Positions 45,588-58,741 of a stretch of 64,000 nucleotides of DNA are shown in pieces. Numbering within the stretch: the stretch's first letter is position 1; every line of letters begins with the position of its first letter. Under the pieces are notes generated by a model that saw only the letters and a program-made list of their open reading frames with translations, was not told where the DNA came from and did not search any database. Made by a program: the position numbers and the translations under genes. Source of the stretch: Xaviernesmea oryzae (GTDB taxonomy: Bacteria > Pseudomonadota > Alphaproteobacteria > Rhizobiales > Rhizobiaceae). Location: positions 62,001-126,000 of the forward strand of contig NZ_FOAM01000006.1 of NCBI RefSeq assembly GCF_900109605.1. The letters run 5' to 3'.

Positions 45588-45733
45588 AATCACGCTTGGC
45601 CCAGATGATCTAGTGCCGTCGCACAAGGCGCGCTAAAACGGGGCTGCTCTGCCTGCCATCAATCGGCACGAGGGCTGAAACGCTGACGCGCTCTTTAAGC
45701 GACGGGGCGGCCAGCACTGGGAAGGAAAAGGCT

Positions 45734-47020
45734 TTGATCGGACTGCACCAGGCGCGGAACTCCAAAAGCGGCGCCTGGCATGTGCTTGCCGGCTTTAGCC
45801 GTGGCGCGCGGATCGTTCTTATGGTGCTTTTGAGCTTCTCCCTGCTGCCGGTGCCGGCAAGCGCACAGGAACCGCGCCGCACGATTCTCGACATGCTGTT
45901 CGGCACGCCGCGCGTGCGCCGCGAGGCCCCACGGGTTTATGACGATCCGAGCCTGGACGAGCGTCCGGCCGCACCACAGCGCCGCCGGCCAAAACCCGCC
46001 AAGCTAAAGGCAAAGACGCCCTCCGTCACGGTCATCGAGACGCCGAAGCTGGTGGAGAAGGCAGCGGATGCCAAGAAGGTTCTCGTGCTCGGAGATTTCG
46101 TCGCGTCCAGCCTTGCCGATGGATTGACCGAGGCGTTCGAAGAGACTGCCGGCATTGTCGTGGAGGGGCGCACCGATGGTTCATCGGGTTTGGTGCGGGA
46201 CGACCATTTCGACTGGCTGAAAATGCTGCCGGTCGCTGTGGAGGACACCAAGCCGGCCCTGCTCGTCATCAGCCTGGGCGCCAATGACCGGCAGATGCTG
46301 CGCTTCGGCGAAGCCCGCGAGAAATTCCGCAGCGAGGGTTGGAAGACGGAATATACCAGCCGCGTCGAAAAACTGGCCAAGCTTGCCCAGGCTGCCAAGC
46401 TACCGGTTCTCTGGGTCGGCATGCCGCCCTTCCCCGCGACCATGATGAGCGCCGACATGGTGACGCTGAACGCGATCTACCGGGATGCCGCCGAGAGCAC
46501 CGGCGCCCAGTTCATCGACGTCTGGGATGGCTTTGCCGACGAGGACGGCAAGTTCGTGATGACGGGCGCCGATATCAACGGCCAGCAGGTGCGCCTTCGC
46601 GGACAGGACGGCATCACCTTCACCCCGGCAGGCAAGCGTCGGCTGGCTTTCTATCTGGAAAAGGATATTCGCCGCCTGCTCGGCCTCGACCAGAGCGAGC
46701 CGAGCGGCGATCTCAAGGACCGAGTCGTCACCGCGCCGGCTGGCAATGAAGCGATCGTGCGAACGGCGCCGATCGCGCTGACCGACCCGGAGCTTGATGG
46801 CGGCCATACGCTGCTGGGCGCAACGCCCGCAGCCGCTAAGGACGGCAAGAGCCCCCGCGATCTGCTTGTCGAAAAAGGTGAAGTCGCCACGGCACCGGCC
46901 GGGCGCGTCGATGATTTTCGCTTGCCCGGCGCCCTCGCTGGACCGGATCGGGCGCAAAGCGCATCTGACGCCGGCGCGCAGGCAGCCGTCCCTCTGTCCG
47001 ACGATACGCTCAGACCCTGA
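45734..47020 (+). CDS. Exported SGNH hydrolase family protein (DUF459)
   Basis: 428 residues from a TTG at 45734 with AAGGA seven bases upstream. Signal or anchor segment RIVLMVLLSFSLLPVPASA. The SGNH fold is read from VLVLGDFVASSLADGL (block I), VISLGANDRQML (block III) and FTPAGKRRLAFYLEKDI in the C-terminal block. The usual nucleophile serine of GDS is Phe in GDF, as often in DUF459. A later serine (ASS) or loss of activity are both possible. The last ~100 residues are Pro/Ala-rich. A polysaccharide O-acyl-modifying role is speculation. Confidence 0.78.
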   Translation: MIGLHQARNSKSGAWHVLAGFSRGARIVLMVLLSFSLLPVPASAQEPRRTILDMLFGTPRVRREAPRVYDDPSLDERPAAPQRRRPKPAKLKAKTPSVTVIETPKLVEKAADAKKVLVLGDFVASSLADGLTEAFEETAGIVVEGRTDGSSGLVRDDHFDWLKMLPVAVEDTKPALLVISLGANDRQMLRFGEAREKFRSEGWKTEYTSRVEKLAKLAQAAKLPVLWVGMPPFPATMMSADMVTLNAIYRDAAESTGAQFIDVWDGFADEDGKFVMTGADINGQQVRLRGQDGITFTPAGKRRLAFYLEKDIRRLLGLDQSEPSGDLKDRVVTAPAGNEAIVRTAPIALTDPELDGGHTLLGATPAAAKDGKSPRDLLVEKGEVATAPAGRVDDFRLPGALAGPDRAQSASDAGAQAAVPLSDDTLRP

Positions 47021-47025
47021 ATCGA

Positions 47026-47052
47026 AAGGCCGCCCGCATGGCGGGCGGCCTT
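47026..47052. terminator. Hairpin between convergent DUF459 and gltD genes
   Basis: AAGGCCGCCCGC / GCGGGCGGCCTT 12-bp perfect stem with ATG loop; no long T-run on either side. Confidence 0.65.
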
Positions 47053-47075
47053 GAAATGCGTTGCTGATCGAGCGT

Positions 47076-48533
47076 TTAGCGCGGCAGAACGCTGGCGCCC
47101 ATCAGCGCCTCATCGATGGCGCGGGCAGCCTGGCGTCCCTCGCGGATGGCCCAGACCACCAGCGACTGACCCCGGCGCACGTCTCCAGCCGCATAGAGAC
47201 GATCAACCGAGGTGCGATAATCGCGATCATTGGCGATGACATTGCTGGAGCCGCGGCTGTCAGTGTTGATCGCCAGCTTCTCCCCGCAATCGGCAAGAAC
47301 ACTGGTCGTCAAAGGTCCGCGGAAACCGATGGCGATGAAGGCGAGATCGGCCTTGATCACGAATTCCGTGCCCGGAATCGGCCTGCGCCGCTCGTCCACC
47401 TGGCAGCACTTCACCCCGGTCAGGATGCCGTCCTCATCGCCGACAAATTCGAGCGTGGCGACCTGGAACTCGCGAATGGCGCCTTCGGCCTGAGAGGACG
47501 AGGTGCGCATCTTCGTCGCCCAATAGGGCCAGACGGCCAGCTTGTCTTCCTTTTCCGGGGGCTGCGGGCGGATGTCGAGCTGGGTGACCTTGACGGCGCC
47601 CTGGCGGAAGGCGGTACCGACACAGTCAGACGCCGTATCGCCGCCACCAACGACGACGACATGCTTGCCGCCGGCAAGGATCGGATCGGACGGCCAGGCC
47701 ACGCTGTCGATGTTCTCGCGGCCGACACGGCGGTTCTGCTGAACGAGATAGGGCATGGCATCATGCACGCCCTCCAGCTCGACACCGGGAATACCGGCAT
47801 CGCGCGGGGTTTCCGAGCCGCCGCAATAAAGAACCGCATCGTGCTCAGCCAGCAGGCTCTCCGTGGTGCGGTCGACGCCGACATTGACGCCGCAATGGAA
47901 GGTCACGCCCTCGCCCTTCATCTGCTCGACGCGGCGATCGATGAAGTTCTTTTCCATCTTGAAGTCGGGAATGCCATAGCGCAACAGGCCGCCAGGGCGC
48001 GACTCGCGCTCATAGACATGCACCGTATGGCCGGCGCGGGCGAGCTGCTGGGCTGCGGCCATGCCGGCCGGGCCCGAGCCGATGATGCCGATCGACTTGC
48101 CGGTTTTGGTCACGGCCGGCTTGGGCACGATATAGCCCATTTCATAGGCCTTATCGGCAATCGCCTGCTCGATGGTCTTGATGGTGACGGGCGCGTCCTC
48201 CAGGTTCAGCGTGCAGGCTTCCTCGCAGGGCGCGGGGCAGATGCGGCCGGTGAACTCCGGGAAGTTATTGGTCGAGTGCAGGTTGCGGATCGCCTCGTCC
48301 CAATTGTTGTTATAGACGAGGTCGTTCCAGTCCGGGATCTGGTTGTGCACGGGGCAGCCGGTTGGGCCATGGCAATAGGGAATGCCACAGTCCATGCAGC
48401 GCGCCGCCTGCTTCTGCACTTCCTGATCCGACATGGGCAGGACGAATTCGCGGAAATGACGGATGCGGTCGGAGGCCGGCTGATATTTCGCCAGTTGCCG
48501 ATCGATTTCGAGAAAGCCGGTGACCTTGCCCAT
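47076..48533 (-). CDS. gltD: Glutamate synthase, NADPH small subunit
   Basis: Supplies electrons from NADPH through FAD and Fe-S clusters to GltB. 485 residues. Cysteines for [4Fe-4S] clusters are in RCMDCGIPYC and TGRICPAPCEEAC. FAD and NADPH Rossmann motifs are IGIIGSGPAGMAAAQQLA and VVVVGGGDTASDC. Complete. It is co-directional with gltB but separated from it by two pyruvyl-transferase-family genes. The start at 48533 leaves ~230 bases to the gene upstream, so it may have its own promoter. Confidence 0.96.
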   Translation of the reverse strand: MGKVTGFLEIDRQLAKYQPASDRIRHFREFVLPMSDQEVQKQAARCMDCGIPYCHGPTGCPVHNQIPDWNDLVYNNNWDEAIRNLHSTNNFPEFTGRICPAPCEEACTLNLEDAPVTIKTIEQAIADKAYEMGYIVPKPAVTKTGKSIGIIGSGPAGMAAAQQLARAGHTVHVYERESRPGGLLRYGIPDFKMEKNFIDRRVEQMKGEGVTFHCGVNVGVDRTTESLLAEHDAVLYCGGSETPRDAGIPGVELEGVHDAMPYLVQQNRRVGRENIDSVAWPSDPILAGGKHVVVVGGGDTASDCVGTAFRQGAVKVTQLDIRPQPPEKEDKLAVWPYWATKMRTSSSQAEGAIREFQVATLEFVGDEDGILTGVKCCQVDERRRPIPGTEFVIKADLAFIAIGFRGPLTTSVLADCGEKLAINTDSRGSSNVIANDRDYRTSVDRLYAAGDVRRGQSLVVWAIREGRQAARAIDEALMGASVLPR

Positions 48534-48764
48534 TGCCTGACCCTTTTTACTGTGCTGCCGGCCGAAATGGCGTTTTCGCCACCCTCGCGCCTCGCGATGA
48601 TCTGCCCCATAATCCAGCCGCCTTCAGGTGCCCCTCCCCCAGAGAGAACCACCTCGCCACCGGCAATCCTTTGCGCCGGCCCGCCAGGACCCGCGATGTT
48701 GCGGTATCCGCCCAAGCCGAACTTCTTCCGCGCCGTCAAGAGACAGACGGACACGGCAGGCCTT

Positions 48765-49802
48765 TCAATAGCGGTTGCTGTCCAGCACCGCTTTCGGCAG
48801 CGGCCAGACCGCCTGCTTGAATTTCACCGCCTTTGCCAGCGGAAAGGCATCGAAAAGCGCCTGGCCGGTATAGTCGAGCGGACGCCAATGCGTGTCGATG
48901 AAGGCCATCGCCGCCGCCCAGTCGGTCGGCTGCGCCAGGGGCTGCAGATAGATCAGCACCGCTTCGCGCCCTGCGCCGCTGTAGAAATCCGCCATGCGAT
49001 GATCGATCGGCACCGGTCCATCGAAGGGCAGATCGCCAGGCTCGCCTGCCGCCGTGCAGAACCATGCACAGGGGATGCCATAGGTCTCGGCGATGACGAG
49101 GCCATGCAGGCTCGTCGACAGGATGCGCCGGCAGGAAACGATCTCCCGCAGCTTGTCTTCCATGCCGGCCATGTCGGCCGCGCAATAGGTGTTGATGATG
49201 CGGATGCGGTCTGCCATTTCCGGCGGCAGCTTGTAGCGCTCGATCGTGGCACGCACCAAGGCGCCGGCAACTGCGTCTTCCAACTCGGAAATGTGGACGA
49301 TCACACCGAGATCGTGGCTCTTTTGCACATCCTTGAACGGGAAAATCCGTGGCAGGAACCAGGCGGGATCGCCGAAGACGTCAGGCACGGTCAGCCCGCG
49401 TGCGCGCAGACCTTCGGCCGTGCGCCGGCCGCGTACGCCATGAACCACCAGCGTGGTATCCTCGGGCACGGCATAAGCACCCGGCGTGCCGTCGACATGG
49501 CGGCCGAGATCGAAGCCCGTGCCCCAGAGATGGATGGTGGAGCCACGCTGGGCGTGACCGATCGTGCCGATGGCAGCAAGCCTCTCCTCGGCATTGTTGA
49601 AAGCCGTGCGCTCGACGCCGAGACCGGAGATCGCCGAAACGATCACAGCGCTTAAGGCATCGCCGAGATTTGCATCGGGATGCCGGTCGGTGGACCAGAC
49701 CCACGAGAGGCGGATGCGCTTGCCCATCCGTCCCCCAACCAGAACGCCGGAAGCCGGATCGTTCTTGCGCCGCAGGAGCTGTCGTGCCGCTTCGATGACC
49801 AC
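48765..49802 (-). CDS. Polysaccharide pyruvyl transferase family protein (copy 1)
   Basis: 345 residues. A GTG at 49802 with AAGGGGA upstream overlapping the end of the previous gene. Family blocks are NLGDALSAVIVSAISGL, LWGTGFDL, VHGVRGRRTAEGLRARGL, VFGDPAWFLPRIF and RILSTSLHGLVIAETYGIP. PF04230 enzymes attach pyruvate ketals to surface polysaccharides using PEP. No polysaccharide cluster is nearby. It is about 33 percent similar by eye to the next gene and so a tandem duplicate. Confidence 0.85.
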   Translation of the reverse strand: MVIEAARQLLRRKNDPASGVLVGGRMGKRIRLSWVWSTDRHPDANLGDALSAVIVSAISGLGVERTAFNNAEERLAAIGTIGHAQRGSTIHLWGTGFDLGRHVDGTPGAYAVPEDTTLVVHGVRGRRTAEGLRARGLTVPDVFGDPAWFLPRIFPFKDVQKSHDLGVIVHISELEDAVAGALVRATIERYKLPPEMADRIRIINTYCAADMAGMEDKLREIVSCRRILSTSLHGLVIAETYGIPCAWFCTAAGEPGDLPFDGPVPIDHRMADFYSGAGREAVLIYLQPLAQPTDWAAAMAFIDTHWRPLDYTGQALFDAFPLAKAVKFKQAVWPLPKAVLDSNRY

Positions 49803-49817
49803 GCTTGATCCCCTTTC

Positions 49818-50897
49818 TCAGCCGCGCCCGAAGAGGCGGGACAGAAAGGAGTTCTTAGCCTCCTTCGCCGTCTTGACGACGAAATGGTCGCGCTGCGTCG
49901 GCAGGCCGCGCACCAGCGGATGATCGAAAGCACTGCCGCCGGGGCCCTTGGCCAGCATCTTGAGCGGCAGGGGGAAAGACTGGATGAGCGCTTCCTCATC
50001 CAGCGTCTTTGGGCTCCAGACCTGGTCGATCGCCTCGATCAGCGCCGCCCAGTCGGTCTCTTCGCCACGCGGCTGATACCAGACATCGAGATGATCATGG
50101 CCAAGGCCGCGATAGAGATCGACGAAGCGCAGATCCAGCCCTTCCTCCGCCAGGAGATCGATGCGGCCAAGGCCGGCATCTCGCGCGCGCGGAGAGAAGT
50201 ACAGGCAGGGAATACCGTAGGATTCGGCAAAGACCATGCCGTGCAGGCTGGTGGAAACGATGCGCTTGCAGGACAGGATCTCGTCCAGCCGGTGGCGCAG
50301 TCCATCGATGCTCACAGGCGTGACCGTATTGATCAGCTTGACTGCGGATGCATCGGCCGGCGCCACCCGGTGGCGCAGCGAATCCGGCTTGGGATGGGCG
50401 TCATGGGAGCGATCCGCGAGCTCGGACAGATGCAGGATGACGCCGAGCTCGCATGTCTTTTCGACCGGCGCATTGTGAAAGCGCGGCAGCAGCCAGAGCG
50501 GATCGCCATAGACTGCCGGGCCCGGCGCCGTGTCATCCAGCACGCGCCGGCTGAATGGCCCGCGCGTTGCATAGGTCGTGAAGCGGGTGTTCTCGGGGCG
50601 CGTGTAAACGACCTTCGCTTCCGTCGACTGGTTGGGGTTGAGGTGCGGCGACGTGCCTGTCCCCCAGAAGGAAACATCTCCGCCTGCGAACATATGGCCG
50701 ATCGTGCCGACAGCCGCCAGCCGCACCTGACCGGACTTGGCGGCGGCATGCTGTATCGGCAGGCCGGACATCATGGCCACGATGACAGGGGAGAGAGCAT
50801 CGCCCAGATTGAGATAATCGTCGCCCCGCCCGGTCGATACCCAGGAGAGCGGAATTACCCCTTCGGAGGCAACGCGTTCTTTCAGTTCCTTCGACAA
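49818..50897 (-). CDS. Polysaccharide pyruvyl transferase family protein (copy 2)
   Basis: 359 residues from a TTG at 50897 with AGG six bases upstream. Shares the blocks LNLGDALSPVIVAMMSGL, FWGTGTSPHLN, YATRGPFSRRVL, VYGDPLWLLPRF and RIVSTSLHGMVFAESYGIP with copy 1. It is 184 bases after the gltB stop and 15 before copy 1, so the pair is an operon, perhaps read through from gltB. No membrane segments; a cytosolic modifying enzyme is expected. Its polysaccharide is unknown. Confidence 0.85.
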   Translation of the reverse strand: MSKELKERVASEGVIPLSWVSTGRGDDYLNLGDALSPVIVAMMSGLPIQHAAAKSGQVRLAAVGTIGHMFAGGDVSFWGTGTSPHLNPNQSTEAKVVYTRPENTRFTTYATRGPFSRRVLDDTAPGPAVYGDPLWLLPRFHNAPVEKTCELGVILHLSELADRSHDAHPKPDSLRHRVAPADASAVKLINTVTPVSIDGLRHRLDEILSCKRIVSTSLHGMVFAESYGIPCLYFSPRARDAGLGRIDLLAEEGLDLRFVDLYRGLGHDHLDVWYQPRGEETDWAALIEAIDQVWSPKTLDEEALIQSFPLPLKMLAKGPGGSAFDHPLVRGLPTQRDHFVVKTAKEAKNSFLSRLFGRG

Positions 50898-51081
50898 ATC
50901 ACACCTAGCTGCCGTTGACGGTCATGGCGCGACCCAACGCGCACCTTCTTTCGAAAGAGGCGCGCGAAGGCTCGTACGGGCAGCCCGCTACCATAACTTG
51001 AAGGCCGGAGTAAGAGGCGGCTTGCCTCGGCGCTGATTTTGCGCGCCTGCCCGCCTCTTTCCGGGAGAAGAGGCCGCGGCT

Positions 51082-55797
<4,716 letters not shown>

Positions 55798-56186
55798 GGG
55801 TCTTCCTCCAGTTGCGCCCCGCTCGCCGAGCCGGGCCTTGCCGCAGCCGAGGTGCCGCCGCGGGAGAAGAACCCTCCCCTCAGGCAGCCTCGCCTCTATG
55901 GTTGCATGATCTCGTTTCAGCCGCAATTGAAGCCTTGGCGCTCCAGCGGGTCGGATCCCGCCCCGCGCCGTCTGCCGCCTGCCATGAACGGGGCATGCCC
56001 CTGTTCGCGCCAGCAGCGCAAAGCGCGCTTAGCGGCCCATCGACCGAACCCTTGCCGGGCAGGTCGATCGGCCTGCCGCGCCACCTTTGTCCATGCAGAA
56101 GGAGATTCTGCCGAAAGCGGGCTGCGCAGCATCATAATGCGGGCATGCGACGCACGTCGACTGAAGGACGCGCGGCGTCTTCCGCG

Positions 56187-56217
56187 CGAAATAGGACAGC
56201 AAGACTGTCCTATTTCG
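56187..56217. promoter_or_regulatory. Perfect interrupted palindrome with 13-bp arms
   Basis: CGAAATAGGACAG and its exact complement CTGTCCTATTTCG around a CAAGA centre. There is no T-run, so a dimeric-regulator operator is favoured over a terminator. The inner ATAGGACAG/CTGTCCTAT is of a size used by Rrf2-, GntR- or TetR-type dimers; the factor cannot be named. Confidence 0.6.
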
Positions 56218-56271
56218 GCTGCTCTATGCCAGAAACGCCGCGATCCCGCAAGAGGTCGATGCGGAAAAACC

Positions 56272-56326
56272 GCATGGCTTGGTCGCTTCCTTGCGTAAAA
56301 ATGCATGGCTTTGTAATTTTCTTGCG
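56272..56326 (+). promoter_or_regulatory. Two imperfect direct repeats, 31-base period
   Basis: GCATGGCTT-N9-CTTGCG occurs at 56272 and again at 56303 (three helical turns apart), 165 bases before the threonine aldolase start. Spacing of an integer number of turns fits cooperative binding by a regulator. Confidence 0.5.
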
Positions 56327-56490
56327 CGAACCACAGGTCTGGCGATGTTTGCTTTCAAATTCAGCAAGCCAAAGAGACGGCTGGTTCGGCCGACTTGGCT
56401 TGGCCTGCGCTTCTTCCTATTGTCAGCCCGCTGCCCGCCCGACGACATGCCACCTTCGTCCCCCCGCGTTCATCCTGCAGGACCTGTCCC

Positions 56491-57537
56491 ATGATCTTCT
56501 CCTCCGACAATTGGGCCGGCGCCCATCCCCGCATTGCCGAAAGCCTGGTCAAGGCGGCTGGCGGTTTTGCCGCCGCCTATGGCACCAGCGCGCTGGACAA
56601 GAAGGTCGAAAGCCTGTTTTCGGAGATTTTCGAGCGGGATGTCGCGGTCTATTTCGTCGGCACGGGCACGGCTGCCAATTCGCTGGCTTTTGCCAGCGTC
56701 GCCAAACCGGGCGGCCATGTCTTCTGCCACCGGGAAGCGCATGTGAATGCGGATGAATGCAATGCGCCGGAGTTTTTCTCGCTCGGCGCCCGCATGGCGG
56801 CCGTCGACGGGCCATTCGGCAAGATGGATGCAGGCAAGCTTGCCGCCGAAATCGGCCGCTTCACACCCGGCGTCGTTCACAGCGGTCAGCCGATGGCGGT
56901 AACACTGACACAGGCGACCGAAGCAGGCACCGTCTATTCGCTTGACGAGATCGCCGAGATCTCCGCGATCGCCCGCCAATACCGCCTGCCGCTGCACATG
57001 GATGGCGCGCGCTTTGCCAATGCCCTTGTCGCGTTGAAAACAACGCCGGCCGACATGACCTGGAAGCGCGGCGTCGACATTCTTTCCTTCGGCGCCACCA
57101 AGAACGGCTGCTGGTGCGCGGAGGCGCTCGTTTTCTTCGATCCGGCGATGGCGGAGGGCTTCCCCTATCTGCGCAAGCGTTCGGCTCAGCTCTTCTCCAA
57201 GACGCGCTTCGTCTCCGCGCAGCTGGAGGCCTATTTCGAAGGCGGGCTCTGGCTGGAGATGGCCCGCCATTCGAACGCCATGGCGCGGCGCCTCGCCGAT
57301 GGTCTCAAAGGCTCCAACAGCGCGCGGCTTGGCTGGGCGGCTGACGCCAACGAGCTCTTCGTCATCATCCAGCGGGAACGGGCGCAGGCTTTGATGGAAC
57401 GGGGCGCCGTCTTTTACGACTGGCATCCGCCGCGCGACATGGCCCATGAACTTGCCGAGGATGAGGGCATGTACCGTCTGGTCACGAGCTTCGCCACCAG
57501 ATCCGAGGACGTCGACCGGTTCCTGTCCGCTCTTTGA
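56491..57537 (+). CDS. ltaE: Low-specificity L-threonine aldolase family protein
   Basis: PLP enzyme cleaving threonine to glycine and acetaldehyde. 348 residues starting MIFSSDNWAGAHPRIAESL. Fold type I features are VGTGTAANSLAF, HVNADECNAPEFF, LHMDGARFANALV with the PLP aspartate, and FGATKNGCWCAEALVFF with the Schiff-base lysine. The ATG at 56491 has GCAGGA upstream; the longer frame has no signals. It is single and divergent from gltB. The gene symbol follows family similarity; substrate range could be wider. Confidence 0.87.
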   Translation: MIFSSDNWAGAHPRIAESLVKAAGGFAAAYGTSALDKKVESLFSEIFERDVAVYFVGTGTAANSLAFASVAKPGGHVFCHREAHVNADECNAPEFFSLGARMAAVDGPFGKMDAGKLAAEIGRFTPGVVHSGQPMAVTLTQATEAGTVYSLDEIAEISAIARQYRLPLHMDGARFANALVALKTTPADMTWKRGVDILSFGATKNGCWCAEALVFFDPAMAEGFPYLRKRSAQLFSKTRFVSAQLEAYFEGGLWLEMARHSNAMARRLADGLKGSNSARLGWAADANELFVIIQRERAQALMERGAVFYDWHPPRDMAHELAEDEGMYRLVTSFATRSEDVDRFLSAL

Positions 57538-57567
57538 GCCGCCATGTCTGCGCTGGGAACTGGCAAC

Positions 57568-57596
57568 AAAAAACGGCGCCCGAATTCGGACGCCGT
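57568..57596 (-). terminator. Terminator after the hsp20 gene
   Basis: On the minus strand ACGGCGTCC / GGGCGCCGT-like arms around GAATTC form a hairpin followed by six T residues. Confidence 0.7.
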
Positions 57597-57697
57597 CTGC
57601 TATCGTTTCCGCATGAAGAAGCAAGGTGGCGAGGCCGCGTCAACAGGCTCCCGAGAGATCCTGTCTTTCGGCCGTCCTCACCATGGAACGCGCTGTC

Positions 57698-58174
57698 TTA
57701 GGCAGCGGCGCCATTCACGGTCGAGGCTTCGATCTGCTTCGGAGCCGAGTTGGCCGCCGTGATTTCAATGCGGCGCGGCTTGGCGGCTTCGGGGATCTCG
57801 CGCAGGAGATCGACATGAAGCAGGCCGTTCTTCAGCGAAGCGGAGGTGATTTCCACATATTCGGCAAGCTGGAAGCGACGCTCGAAAGCCCGCTTGGCAA
57901 TGCCGCGATAGAGGAACTGGTTTTCAGGGGTCTTGTCTTCGCTCTTTTCGCCCTTGACAGTCAGCGTGTGCTCACGCGCTTCGATCGAAAGTTCGGTTTC
58001 GTCGAAGCCGGCAACAGCCATCGTGATGCGATAGGTGTTCTCGCCGGTGCGCTCGATATTGTAGGGCGGATAGCTCTGCGACTGATCGGGCTGGCCGAGG
58101 CTGTCCAGCATGGTGAACAGGCGGTCGAAACCGACAGTGGAACGATAGAGCGGCGAAAAATCAACGTGACGCAT
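57698..58174 (-). CDS. Small heat-shock protein, Hsp20 family
   Basis: 158 residues. Starts MRHVDFSPLYRSTVGFDRLF; the alpha-crystallin domain spans ~40-135 with YRITMAVAGFDETELSIEAR, LTVKGEKSEDK and FERRFQLAEYVEITSASLKN. The C-terminus has ATP-independent-chaperone-typical flexible residues. It holds unfolding proteins during heat stress. The ATG at 58174 has AAGGAGGA, which is masked by a complementary stretch in the leader (see the ROSE-like element), so heat-controlled translation is expected. Confidence 0.95.
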   Translation of the reverse strand: MRHVDFSPLYRSTVGFDRLFTMLDSLGQPDQSQSYPPYNIERTGENTYRITMAVAGFDETELSIEAREHTLTVKGEKSEDKTPENQFLYRGIAKRAFERRFQLAEYVEITSASLKNGLLHVDLLREIPEAAKPRRIEITAANSAPKQIEASTVNGAAA

Positions 58175-58292
58175 AATGTCCTCCTTGGAGCAACGGATTG
58201 CGGTCTGTCCTGATCCTTCCGTCCCGGCAGCCGGCGGCGGATGAACCGTGTGAGCGGGCCCGGTCTCGGCGCCCGCAGCGTTGAGATGGGGG
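58175..58292 (-). promoter_or_regulatory. ROSE-like RNA thermometer in the hsp20 leader
   Basis: On the minus strand the leader ends TTGCTCCAAGGAGGACATT before the ATG. The Shine-Dalgarno GGAGG can pair with GCTCC directly upstream, with a G opposite G, which is the arrangement typical of ROSE thermometers in rhizobial hsp20 genes. An ACGGA...TCCGT stem and GC-rich hairpins lie further upstream. The exact 5' end is not known. Confidence 0.7.
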
Positions 58293-58439
58293 CCGATTTC
58301 AGCCCGTTCAAGGCGGACATTCGAAAAAAATCGGCGCGCATTTTGCTGTGCTTCACGCCAGCCGGATGAATGGCACATGAACATGCGGTTCCGCTCAGGT
58401 TCAGCCTGAGACGGATAGAACAGGCCATCGCAGCAACGG

Positions 58440-58554
58440 GAGCGGTGGCTGCCGAGGTGACGTCCCCCTTTGACGCCACTGGCTCCTTTAACGTTGCTGC
58501 GCCTCCTCAAGGGCCGGAATGCAAAAACAACCCCGTGGCATTCCGGCCCCTTTT
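58440..58554 (+). ncRNA. Candidate small RNA with anti-Shine-Dalgarno motif
   Basis: No good protein frame fits. A single-stranded pyrimidine run (GCGCCTCCTC, 58500-58508) directly precedes a strong terminator: GGGCCGGAATGC / GCATTCCGGCCC, 12-bp perfect stem (58511-58522, 58538-58549) and TTTT. ACGTTGCTGCGCC is repeated exactly at ~58491 and ~58563. The shape is that of trans-acting sRNAs; the start is a guess. Confidence 0.4.
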
Positions 58555-58741
58555 CCCTGCGTCCGACGTTGCTGCGCCGCTCGGCTATGGCGCCGGCATT
58601 CCCACGCCTGCGGCCATCGAAAATGCTGCAAGCGATGCCGAGATGGACTAGGATCGTCCCCAGCCGGCCATCTGCGCATGCGACAATGCGCGCGAACCGC
58701 ATGCGCCCGGCCGCTGACAGCAGACAGGACCCGCAGACCTC

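Larger units (their letters stand above)
55798..56490. other. Regulatory-looking region between divergent gltB and threonine aldolase genes
   Basis: 693 bases with no supported gene. It contains a 31-bp palindrome (56187-56217) and an imperfect 31-base-period direct repeat (56272-56326), annotated separately. Both lie nearer the aldolase promoter but could serve gltB. Confidence 0.55.
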
